Shown here: piece after piece, positions 40,893 to 47,451 of the stretch
Layout of the letters: every line of letters begins with the position of its first letter
Position numbering within the stretch: the stretch's first letter is position 1
Origin: Clostridium aceticum
GTDB taxonomy: Bacteria > Bacillota > Clostridia > Peptostreptococcales > Natronincolaceae
Length of the DNA: 64,000 nucleotides
Assembly (NCBI RefSeq): GCF_001042715.1
Contig: NZ_CP009687.1
Span: 124,001-188,000 of the forward strand
Direction of reading: 5' to 3'
Position numbers and translations under genes: made by a program
The notes under the pieces: model-generated
What the model was told of the DNA's origin: nothing
Databases searched by the model: none
Seen by the model: the letters and a program-made list of their open reading frames with translations, nothing else

Positions 40893-42113
40893 ATGATTAA
40901 TGTAATAGGACTAGGCTACATAGGCTTGCCAACAGCTTTAATGTTTGCAAAGAGTGGAATTGAAGTTGTTGGAACAGATTTAAACGAAAAATTAATAGAC
41001 TCACTCTCAAAAGGAAAGTTGACTTTTGAGGAAGACGGCCTAGAAGAACTTTTTAAGGATGCTGTGGAAAAAGGTATTAAGTTTACAACGGAATATCAGA
41101 AAACAGATATTTATATTATTGCAGTTCCTACACCTTATATAAACTCAAGTAAGAAATTAGATCCTAAATATGTGATTTCAGCAGTTAATACAGTTCTTGA
41201 TGTATGTGAAAAAGGAGCGGTTTTAATTATCGAGTCTACAATATCTCCAGGATCTATAGATAAATATGTTAGACCTGAGATAGCGGGGAGAGGTTTTGAA
41301 CTTGGTAAGGATGTTCATTTAGTGCATGCTCCAGAAAGAATTATACCTGGAAACATGATCTATGAACTTGAGTATAACTCTAGAACTGTAGGTGCTGATG
41401 ACTCTTTAGTAGGAAAAAAAGCAAAAGAATTATATTCGAGTTTTTGTAAATCTGAGATTGTAGTTACAGATATTAGATCAGCAGAAATGTCTAAAGTAGT
41501 AGAAAATACTTATAGAGATGTTAATATTGCTTTTGCTAATGAGCTTGCTAAGATTTGTAGAAATGACAATATGGATGTATATGAGATTATACGTATAGCT
41601 AATAAACATCCAAGAGTAAATATTCTACAGCCAGGGCCGGGAGTAGGTGGGCACTGTATTTCAGTAGACCCATGGTTTTTAGTAGGAGATTATCCTGACT
41701 TAACTAACTTGATACTTACAGCTAGAAAAATTAATGATTCTATGCCTACACATGTATTAGGAAGAATAAGAGATATTATGAGAGAACATAAAATCACTGA
41801 TATTTCGAAGATTGGTATATATGGACTTGCATATAAGGAAAATGTTGATGATACCAGAGAAAGTCCCACCCTTCAACTACTTGAAAGAATGGACGAGCAT
41901 TTGGCCTTTGGAGTTAAAGTGTATGATCCATTTATTAAGGAGAGAATTGTAGATCATCAATTTATGAATTTTGAAGATTTTATAAATGAGATAGAGCTTT
42001 TGGTTATTATTACAGCTCATGATCATATTAAAAATAATTTAGATTTAGTTAAAGGCAAACTTATACTTGATGCTAAGAATATTTGTGATTTTGATGGAGT
42101 TTATAAATTATAA
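40893..42113 (+). CDS. wecC: UDP-N-acetyl-D-mannosamine dehydrogenase
   Basis: The 406-residue enzyme oxidises UDP-ManNAc to UDP-ManNAcA with NAD. It has the NAD loop GLGYIGLPTALMFA at residues 5-18, the catalytic Cys255 in VGGHCISVDPWF, and the C-terminal signature YGLAYKENVDDTRESP. It is directly followed by the matching epimerase, WecB, which confirms the substrate. The pair would supply the locus with N-acetylmannosaminuronic acid. Confidence 0.9.
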   Translation: MINVIGLGYIGLPTALMFAKSGIEVVGTDLNEKLIDSLSKGKLTFEEDGLEELFKDAVEKGIKFTTEYQKTDIYIIAVPTPYINSSKKLDPKYVISAVNTVLDVCEKGAVLIIESTISPGSIDKYVRPEIAGRGFELGKDVHLVHAPERIIPGNMIYELEYNSRTVGADDSLVGKKAKELYSSFCKSEIVVTDIRSAEMSKVVENTYRDVNIAFANELAKICRNDNMDVYEIIRIANKHPRVNILQPGPGVGGHCISVDPWFLVGDYPDLTNLILTARKINDSMPTHVLGRIRDIMREHKITDISKIGIYGLAYKENVDDTRESPTLQLLERMDEHLAFGVKVYDPFIKERIVDHQFMNFEDFINEIELLVIITAHDHIKNNLDLVKGKLILDAKNICDFDGVYKL

Positions 42114-42129
42114 GTTAGGGTGAGTGAAT

Positions 42130-43227
42130 ATGAAAAAAATAATGGTGGTCTTTGGCACTAGACCTGAAGCGATAAAGATGTGCCCTTTAGTAAAAGAACT
42201 AAAGACAAGAGAAAAATTAAATACGCTTGTTTGTGTGACGGGTCAACATAGGGAAATGCTAGATCAAGTTTTAACTGCGTTTGATGTAGTTCCAGATTAT
42301 GATCTTTCTATTATGAAAGCTAAGCAGACTCTATTTGATGTTACCATAAATATTCTAGAAAAAATGAAAGCTGTTCTTGAAGAAGTTAAGCCTGATGTGG
42401 TTTTAGTCCATGGAGATACTTCTACTACATTTGTAACAGCATTGGCTTGTTTTTATCTTCAGATTCCGGTAGGACATGTAGAAGCAGGCCTTCGAACTTA
42501 TAATATTTATTCTCCATATCCGGAAGAGTTTAATAGACAAGCTGTTGGTATTGTTTCAAATTACAACTTTGCTCCGACTGAGATGTCAAAAGAAAATCTT
42601 TTAAAAGAAGGTAAAAATCCTGAAACTATTCATGTGACCGGTAATACAGCAATTGATGCACTTAAGACTACAGTTCGTGATGATTATACACATGAGCATC
42701 TAGATTGGGCATCAGATAGTAGACTTATTATGATTACTGCTCATAGAAGAGAGAACCTAGGCGAACCTATGAGAAATATGTTTAGGGCTATAAAAAGGAT
42801 TATTGATGAAACTTCTGATATAAAAGCAACCTACCCAATTCATATGAATCCTGTTGTTAGAGAAGCTGCTCAGGAGATTCTTGGAGATACAGACAGAATT
42901 AGGATTATTGAACCACTTGAAGTAGTAGATTTCCATAACTTCTTGTCTAGATCACATCTGATTTTAACAGACAGTGGTGGAATTCAAGAAGAAGCACCAA
43001 GCTTAGGAAAACCTGTTCTAGTTATGAGGGATACAACCGAAAGGCCTGAAGGAATAGCTGCAGGAACACTAAAGCTTGTTGGAACGGATGAAGAAGTTAT
43101 TTATAAAACATTTAAGCAATTACTAGAAGATCAAAGCGAATACGATAAAATGAGTAAAGCAAGCAACCCTTATGGAGATGGATTTGCAAGTAAGAGGATA
43201 GTTGATATTTTAGAAGAGGGTCTTTAG
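42130..43227 (+). CDS. wecB: UDP-N-acetylglucosamine 2-epimerase
   Basis: The enzyme interconverts UDP-GlcNAc and UDP-ManNAc in the cytoplasm. The start is ATG 42130, seven bases after AGGGTGA; an in-frame GTG at 42124 is too close to that site. The 365-residue product carries FGTRPEAIKM, VHGDTSTTF, GHVEAGLRT, TAHRRENLG and TDSGGIQEEAPSLGKP, all hallmarks of the non-hydrolysing epimerase. It closes the glycan locus. The dispersed repeats of the accessory island begin about 60 nt after its stop. Confidence 0.95.
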   Translation: MKKIMVVFGTRPEAIKMCPLVKELKTREKLNTLVCVTGQHREMLDQVLTAFDVVPDYDLSIMKAKQTLFDVTINILEKMKAVLEEVKPDVVLVHGDTSTTFVTALACFYLQIPVGHVEAGLRTYNIYSPYPEEFNRQAVGIVSNYNFAPTEMSKENLLKEGKNPETIHVTGNTAIDALKTTVRDDYTHEHLDWASDSRLIMITAHRRENLGEPMRNMFRAIKRIIDETSDIKATYPIHMNPVVREAAQEILGDTDRIRIIEPLEVVDFHNFLSRSHLILTDSGGIQEEAPSLGKPVLVMRDTTERPEGIAAGTLKLVGTDEEVIYKTFKQLLEDQSEYDKMSKASNPYGDGFASKRIVDILEEGL

Positions 43228-43290
43228 GTAAGGTTATTCCAGTAGATAGTCATCTTCACCTGAGTAAGGACACAAGACACAAGCGCAAGA

Positions 43291-43436
43291 CACAAGGGGA
43301 CGGAGGTTTTGTGCTGTTGCTAATTCTTTTTAAAATCTACCTTTAGGGGATATTCAAAAGTTATGAGAAACTATGGTAAATTCCTAGATATTTTGATAAA
43401 ATAGCAGTAAGGTAATCGGATAAAAGCAGGGTGTGG
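43291..43436 (+). repeat. Dispersed ~145-bp repeat, copy A
   Basis: The copy begins CACAAGGGGACGGAGG and ends GGATAAAAGCAGGGTGTGG. It contains the TGGTAA-N17-TAAAAT promoter-like core. It is about 90-95 percent identical by eye to copy B. No intact gene follows it. Confidence 0.8.
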
Positions 43437-43472
43437 TGTATCCGTCAAATACAGCCCACATATGAATGAAGA

Positions 43473-43502
43473 CCTATCTATGAGATAATAATCATAAATA
43501 GG
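43473..43502 (+). other. Weak hairpin between repeat copies A and B
   Basis: CCTATCTATGA and TCATAAATAGG form a stem with one mismatch, followed by ACTTTT. The rest of 43437-43559 shows nothing I recognise. Confidence 0.3.
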
Positions 43503-43559
43503 ACTTTTGCTATTGTTTAGACTTAAATATTGTTCTGTAACACAAGGGGACGTCTGTAA

Positions 43560-43706
43560 CACAAGGGGACGGAGGTTATGTGCTGTTGCTAACTCTTTTT
43601 GAAATCTACCTTTAGGGGATATTCAAAAGTTATGAGAAACTATGGTAACTTCCTAGACATTTTGATAAAATAGCAGTAAGGTAATCGGATAAAAGCAGGG
43701 TGTGGT
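43560..43706 (+). repeat. Dispersed ~145-bp repeat, copy B
   Basis: This copy has the same limits and core as copy A, with an extra CACAAGGGGACG start at 43541. It runs directly into the leader of a truncated holin-like toxin gene. Confidence 0.8.
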
Positions 43707-43742
43707 TGCCACTTTACTTCAGATGAAGGGAGGTGGTGCGAT

Positions 43743-43889
43743 ATGAGTACATATGAGGCAATATCACTAATGATACTGTTTTCTATGCTTATCTCAACAC
43801 AAGGGGACGGAGGTTTTGTGTTGTTGATGATTGTTGTTAAAATTTATCTTTGGGGATGTTCAGAAGTTACAAGAAACTATAGTAAATAG
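43743..43889 (+). pseudogene. Truncated holin-like toxin fused to repeat C
   Basis: The first 17 codons (MSTYEAISLM then ILFSMLI) match the intact toxin at 44905, as does the upstream hairpin leader (about 43709-43738). The sequence then enters repeat copy C at 43798, which replaces the toxin's C-terminal half with repeat-encoded residues up to a TAG at 43887. The fused 48-residue product is unlikely to act as the original toxin. Confidence 0.7.
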
Positions 43890-43934
43890 TTTGATGTTTT
43901 GATAGAATAGCCATAAGGTAATCAGTTAAAAGCA
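43798..43934 (+). repeat. Dispersed repeat, copy C (divergent)
   Basis: The copy begins CACAAGGGGACGG and carries the variant core TAGTAA-N17-TAGAAT. It ends about 28 nt before the HepT gene, so it could supply that gene's promoter. Its sequence is closer to copy E than to copies A, B and D. Confidence 0.75.
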
Positions 43935-43962
43935 CTAACTTATCTTGAAGGGAGGAAATTCT

Positions 43963-44394
43963 ATGGATTTTCAGGATACTCGTTGGATACAAAGATTTAA
44001 TAATTACAAGAAAGCATTGAAGCAGCTTGAAGAAGCAGTGGAATTGATGGAAAAAAGAGAACTTACAAACCTTGAGAAACAAGGAGTTATACAAGCATTT
44101 GAATACACCCATGAATTAGCCTGGAAAACTTTAAAGGATTTTCTTGAAAATAGAGGCAATACAAATATATATGGTTCAAGGGATGCTACAAAAGAAGCCT
44201 TTGCTCTAGGACTAATAGAAAATGGAGAAGCTTGGATGCAGATGATAAAAAGCCGTAATATTACAAGTCATACATACGATGAAGGTACAGCCGATGAGAT
44301 TATTGCTTTAATAAAAAATTCATACTTTGACGCTTTTGAAGAGTTAAGAATCAAAATGAATGAATTTCAAAGAAAAGAGAATAAAAAGCTATGA
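43963..44394 (+). CDS. hepT: HepT-like HEPN toxin (HI0074 family), pair 1
   Basis: The start is ATG 43963 after AGGGAGGA; an upstream in-frame TTG at 43945 precedes that site. The 143-residue all-helical protein belongs to the HI0074 substrate-binding/HEPN family. It carries the RX4HXY motif of HepT toxins: Arg98, His103 and Tyr105 in RNITSHTY. In characterised systems HepT is an RNase and its motif Tyr is AMPylated by the partner MntA. The stop overlaps the MntA start in ATGA, so the two are co-translated. A purely metabolic nucleotidyltransferase subunit is the older annotation. Confidence 0.85.
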   Translation: MDFQDTRWIQRFNNYKKALKQLEEAVELMEKRELTNLEKQGVIQAFEYTHELAWKTLKDFLENRGNTNIYGSRDATKEAFALGLIENGEAWMQMIKSRNITSHTYDEGTADEIIALIKNSYFDAFEELRIKMNEFQRKENKKL

Positions 44395-44708
44395 AATATG
44401 GTCTAAAAGAAAGTATATTGGCAAGTATTCTTGAGGTTTTTTCTAGACATTCAAAAATTGAAAAAGTGTTACTTTACGGCTCACGGGCAAAAGGCAATTA
44501 TAAAAATGGCTCAGATATAGACTTGACTTTTATTGGTAAAAATATAAATCTAGAGGATATAAATAAACTGCATTTAGAATTGGATGAACTATATTTACCC
44601 TATAGTTTTGATTTATCTATATTTGAAAAGATAGAGAATAAAGATTTGATTGATCACATTAACAGAGTTGGAATAATAATATACGAAGGACACAAGGGGA
44701 CGATTTGA
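44391..44708 (+). CDS. mntA: MntA-like nucleotidyltransferase antitoxin, pair 1
   Basis: The 105-residue minimal nucleotidyltransferase has the exact GSX10DXD signature: Gly30-Ser31, then Asp42 and Asp44 (YGSRAKG, GSDIDLTF). MntA antitoxins neutralise HepT by transferring AMP to its Tyr. The gene overlaps hepT by 4 nt. Its last codons, after IIIYEG, are read from the start of repeat copy D (CACAAGGGGACG), so the natural C-terminus was probably replaced by repeat insertion. The catalytic core is unaffected. Confidence 0.83.
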   Translation: MKYGLKESILASILEVFSRHSKIEKVLLYGSRAKGNYKNGSDIDLTFIGKNINLEDINKLHLELDELYLPYSFDLSIFEKIENKDLIDHINRVGIIIYEGHKGTI

Positions 44709-44870
44709 CACAAGTGGATTTGACACAAGTGTACGGAGGTTTTGTGCTGTTGCTAATTCTTTTTGAAATCTACCTTTAGGGGATATTCAAAAGTTATGAG
44801 AAACTATGGTAACTTCCTAGACATTTTGATAAAATAGCAGTAAGATAATCGGATAAAAGCAGGATATGGT
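44691..44870 (+). repeat. Dispersed repeat, copy D, upstream of the intact toxin
   Basis: The copy starts inside the mntA stop region. It carries an extra duplication of the TTTGACACAAGTG type and continues as the same ~145-bp unit as copies A and B, ending at the toxin leader. Confidence 0.8.
44807..44835 (+). promoter_or_regulatory. Promoter-like core of repeat D, driving the toxin
   Basis: TGGTAA (44807-44812) and TAAAAT (44830-44835) are 17 bp apart. The arrangement is conserved in the other copies, TAGTAA and TAGAAT being the variant in copy C. It would give the toxin a leader of about 60 nt. Confidence 0.45.
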
Positions 44871-44872
44871 TG

Positions 44873-44900
44873 CCACTTCACTTCAGATGAAGGGAGGTGG
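44873..44900 (+). promoter_or_regulatory. Hairpin hiding the toxin ribosome binding site
   Basis: The segment 44873-44885 (CCACTTCACTTCA) can pair with 44888-44900 (TGAAGGGAGGTGG) at 12 of 13 positions, counting one G-T pair. It buries the AGGGAGG site four bases before the ATG. Such hairpins limit translation in type I toxin mRNAs. Confidence 0.65.
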
Positions 44901-44904
44901 TGCG

Positions 44905-45003
44905 ATGAGTACATATGAGGCAATATCACTAATGATACTGTTTTCTATGTTGATTCTATCGCTTATCTCCTATCTAGATAGGAATAAGAACCAAAGGAAA
45001 TAA
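44905..45003 (+). CDS. Holin-like type I toxin peptide (Hol_Tox type), 32 residues
   Basis: The gene encodes a 32-residue peptide beginning MSTYEAISLM, with one hydrophobic segment (about residues 7-23) and a charged tail (DRNKNQRK). This is the form of the 'putative holin-like toxin' (Hol_Tox) family, small membrane peptides thought to act as type I toxins. An AGGGAGG site is present but lies in a hairpin. A hairpin follows the stop codon and a T-tailed one comes later. A truncated relative lies at 43743. I could not place the antisense antitoxin RNA, so the pairing is inferred from the family. Confidence 0.75.
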   Translation: MSTYEAISLMILFSMLILSLISYLDRNKNQRK

Positions 45004-45028
45004 CCACCCTGTTAGCGGCAGGATGGTT
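45002..45028 (+). terminator. Hairpin directly after the toxin stop
   Basis: AACCACCCTG (45002-45011) pairs with CAGGATGGTT (45019-45028) at nine of ten positions. No T-run follows, so it may protect the 3' end or belong to the sense/antisense overlap region. Confidence 0.5.
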
Positions 45029-45054
45029 ATTATGCATTAAACTTTAACCTGATT

Positions 45055-45096
45055 GTGGCAATCGCATTATGCGAATCTGATTACTTTTTTTATTAT
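45055..45096 (+). terminator. T-tailed hairpin of the toxin locus
   Basis: A stem with TCGCAT/ATGCGA at its centre and GCAATC with GATTAC outside is followed by seven T residues. The sequence recurs at 46037-46071 behind another toxin remnant. Confidence 0.55.
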
Positions 45097-45147
45097 GATA
45101 TCATAATTAGAGAGAAAATAAACAGGATATTTATAATTCTTTTTTTG

Positions 45148-45222
45148 GAAACTTACGAAACAAAACCGGGTAAAGGTGGAGAGATACAGCTTACTGATGA
45201 ACTAAAAGAGCTTGCTAAGAAA
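45148..45222 (+). pseudogene. Fragment of galU (UTP-glucose-1-phosphate uridylyltransferase)
   Basis: About 25 codons read ETKPGKGGEIQLTDELKEL, which matches the conserved C-terminal part of GalU-type enzymes. Neither the catalytic domain nor a natural end is present. The surrounding open frame (45055-45255) starts inside the toxin locus hairpin and is not a gene. The fragment probably arrived or was left behind during rearrangement of the island. Confidence 0.65.
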
Positions 45223-45390
45223 AACTGGTGCCAGTCACTTAAGTTATTGCGGTAGTGATTTTCAATCAAATCAAGTTTGCCTAAATACATAGATTGTAGA
45301 ACTTATCTTAAAAGTATTGAATAGTTAAAAATCCACAAATTTAATTGTGTATTTTAAATAAAAAATAAAGCAGAAGAGAGGTAGAGACAA

Positions 45391-45951
45391 ATGAAAAAAA
45401 TATCAAAAATAGCAGCATTAGCCTTATCGATCAGTTTGTTCTTAGGTAGTTTATCATTAGCATCAGGAATCACACCATCACTTGAAGTAGACAAAAGTAT
45501 TATCGGTGTTATGGTAAATTACAGACACTTACAATTTGACCAAGACCCTGTAATGATGGAGGGAAGGACATTAGTTCCAGTAGCAGCTATCTTTAAAGAG
45601 TTACATCTAAGTGTATTATGGGATGCTGAAACAAGAACTGTTGTAGGTTCAACTCATGATGAAGAACTAGTAATAATGATTACTTTAGATAGTAAAACAG
45701 CATACATAAATGGTGAAGAAGTGGAACTCCAAGCACCAGCTACAGCTATTAACGGGAGAACGATGGTTCCGGTAAGATTTATTGCAGAAGCTACAGGGGC
45801 CACAGTAGATTGGGATGCAGAAGAAAATCTTGTGATCATAAAAACTCCTGGTACAGGATCTTATGAAGATATGTTTCACGAAGAAATTTTCTATGAAGAT
45901 AAAGTAATGCTAACAGAAGAAGAATTATTAGCATTACCAGAAGAAGAGTAA
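45391..45951 (+). CDS. Secreted copper-amine-oxidase-N ('stalk') domain protein
   Basis: The 186-residue product has a signal peptide (IAALALSISLFLG to LASG). It carries a full stalk domain at about residues 35-155, with GRTLVPVAAIF and GRTMVPVRFIAEATGATVDW. The tail is acidic (MLTEEELLALPEEE). An AAGAGAGG ribosome binding site precedes the ATG. The gene sits alone between a galU fragment and the 3' half of a toxin gene, away from the other surface genes, which suggests it moved with the island. Its function is unknown. Confidence 0.8.
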   Translation: MKKISKIAALALSISLFLGSLSLASGITPSLEVDKSIIGVMVNYRHLQFDQDPVMMEGRTLVPVAAIFKELHLSVLWDAETRTVVGSTHDEELVIMITLDSKTAYINGEEVELQAPATAINGRTMVPVRFIAEATGATVDWDAEENLVIIKTPGTGSYEDMFHEEIFYEDKVMLTEEELLALPEEE

Positions 45952-45957
45952 GCGAAG

Positions 45958-46071
45958 GGCGGAATAAGAACCAAAAAAAGCAATCACCCTGTTGTGTTTG
46001 AAGAGTGATTATTAAAATTATTTAATTCATAGTAGTGGCAATCGAATTATGCGAATCCGATTGCTTTTTTT
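45958..46071 (+). pseudogene. 3' remnant of a toxin locus with terminator
   Basis: GGAATAAGAACCAAA followed by CAATCACCCTGTT matches the toxin's last codons and the hairpin after them. The segment GCAATCG (46038-46044) with CGATTGC (46058-46064) plus a T-run is a clean terminator. The toxin's 5' half is absent, replaced by the stalk gene. Confidence 0.65.
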
Positions 46072-46204
46072 ATTGCTATATCTATAGTTAGTGAGAAAAT
46101 AAACAGAATTTTTATAATTGTATTTGATAAGGATTGTTTATAATAAGTGGATATGCTACTATAATGACATATATGAAATTTTAACATAGAAAGTAGAGAA
46201 TAAG

Positions 46205-46510
46205 ATGCAAGATTATGTTTTGAATGAAATAAAAGAAATAGCTATTAAATATGAAGTTGAAAAGGTTGTTTTGTTCGGATCCCGTGCTAGGGGAGATCAT
46301 TCAGAAACTAGTGATTATGATATTGCAATTTTTGAAAAAGACCTATCACTTATAAGTAAAACATTGTTGTGTTCAGATATTGAAGAAATCCATACATTGA
46401 AGAAAATTGACGTAGTATTTGTGAATAAAGACCTAAATGATAAAGTTATGGAGAATATTAAGAATGAGGGTGTAGTTATATATGAGCAAGCTAGAAACCA
46501 AACTGATTAA
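46205..46510 (+). CDS. mntA: MntA-like nucleotidyltransferase antitoxin, pair 2
   Basis: The 101-residue protein has the GSX10DXD signature: Gly25-Ser26, then Asp37 and Asp39 (FGSRARG, TSDYDIAIF). It would neutralise the HepT encoded by the overlapping next gene by AMPylation. The gene order here is antitoxin first, the reverse of pair 1. The proteins of the two pairs are clearly different, so this is not a recent duplication. The overlap with hepT is 29 nt. Confidence 0.83.
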   Translation: MQDYVLNEIKEIAIKYEVEKVVLFGSRARGDHSETSDYDIAIFEKDLSLISKTLLCSDIEEIHTLKKIDVVFVNKDLNDKVMENIKNEGVVIYEQARNQTD

Positions 46511-46880
46511 TTTTAAGAATGCATTAGATAGATTGAGGGAAGCCGTTGTAGAGTTCAAACGAGAGGATGCAAGTGATGTGGTTCGTGATGGTCTAATTCA
46601 AAGATTTGAATTTACTTATGAGCTTTCTTGGAAAGCAATGAAAGAATATCTAGAGGATATTGGAATCATGGATAAAAATTCACCAAAAGCAGTTATTAAA
46701 GAGGCTTATTTTCAAAAAATTATTGTTAATGAAAAAAATTGGTTACTTATGTTGCAAGATAGGAACATGACATCACATGTATATAGAGAAGAAATGGCTG
46801 AGGAAATAGCTGAAAGAATAGTAACTTACTATATTAAAGAGTTTGAAGTAGTCTTAGAAAAGTTAAGGATACAAGTGTAA
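46482..46880 (+). CDS. hepT: HepT-like HEPN toxin (HI0074 family), pair 2
   Basis: The 132-residue helical protein has the HepT RX4HXY motif at Arg94, His99 and Tyr101 (RNMTSHVY). The family signature FEFTYELSWKAMKEYLED lies at about residues 43-60. The start is ATG 46482, inside the end of mntA, with GAGGGTG upstream. A divergent repeat (copy E) follows about 30 nt after its stop. Confidence 0.83.
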   Translation: MSKLETKLINFKNALDRLREAVVEFKREDASDVVRDGLIQRFEFTYELSWKAMKEYLEDIGIMDKNSPKAVIKEAYFQKIIVNEKNWLLMLQDRNMTSHVYREEMAEEIAERIVTYYIKEFEVVLEKLRIQV

Positions 46881-46911
46881 GGAAACGCTAAGAGAAGAGT
46901 AAGTACGACAC

Positions 46912-47057
46912 TAAGTACTGAGGGTCAGTTCTTGTGTGCCGTTATGAATTCTTCTTAAAATTTATCTTTGGGGATGTTCAGAAGTTACAAGAAACTATAG
47001 TAAATAGTTTGATGTTTTGATAAAGTAGCAGTAAGGTAATCGGATAAAAGCAGGGTG
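46912..47057 (+). repeat. Dispersed repeat, copy E
   Basis: This copy resembles copy C (AGAAGTTACAAGAAACTATAG and the GATGTTTTGATAAAGT core) and ends GGATAAAAGCAGGGTG. No gene follows directly; a REP-like palindrome does. Confidence 0.7.
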
Positions 47058-47091
47058 CACTTCACAGGACTGCAGAGTGATTATCATTAAA

Positions 47092-47168
47092 AAAGCACTA
47101 AGGGACAGTTCTTCTGTGTTAAAAGGCAAACACAGAAAAAACCGTCCCTTAGTTTTTTTTAGTGCTTT
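47092..47168 (+). repeat. REP-like palindrome, 77 bp
   Basis: AAAGCACTAAGGGACAGTT is mirrored by AACCGTCCCTTAG and TAGTGCTTT, with CTGTGTT and AACACAG as the inner arms. It is one of the family of hairpins shared with the RAYT flanks and dprA. As RNA it could also act as a terminator, because T residues interrupt its outer arm. The remainder of 47169-47288 shows nothing I recognise. Confidence 0.75.
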
Positions 47169-47451
47169 GCATAAATAGTTGTGACACAAGAGAATGGTTT
47201 TTGTGTTAGAAAACGTATCAAGATGATTACTGTGGGTATAAGGAAAAGGGATGAAAGGACGAATATGTCGAGGGCGTAGTATTCATTCTGAATAATTTGA
47301 TACGATAGAGCCACCATTCCGATTTTTGAGAGCCACTATGTTCATAAAATAGGGCCACCCTGGTACTCTGTGAGCCACTTGGTAAAATATCTCTGTATAA
47401 TGAATTTATGCACTGTTTTACAGTGTAAATAAATTCAAGGGAGGTCATATT

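Noticed and set aside
45096-45160. - strand promoter for an antitoxin RNA
   Set aside because: A TATAAA-like -10 is present on the - strand in conserved sequence, but no acceptable -35 lies at the right distance, so I do not annotate an antitoxin.
45055-45255. 66-codon open frame
   Set aside because: It starts inside the toxin-locus hairpin and joins unrelated text to a galU fragment, so only the fragment is reported.
43291-47168. CRISPR array
   Set aside because: Repeats are long (about 145 bp), irregularly spaced and separated by genes; there are no short direct repeats with uniform spacers and no cas genes.
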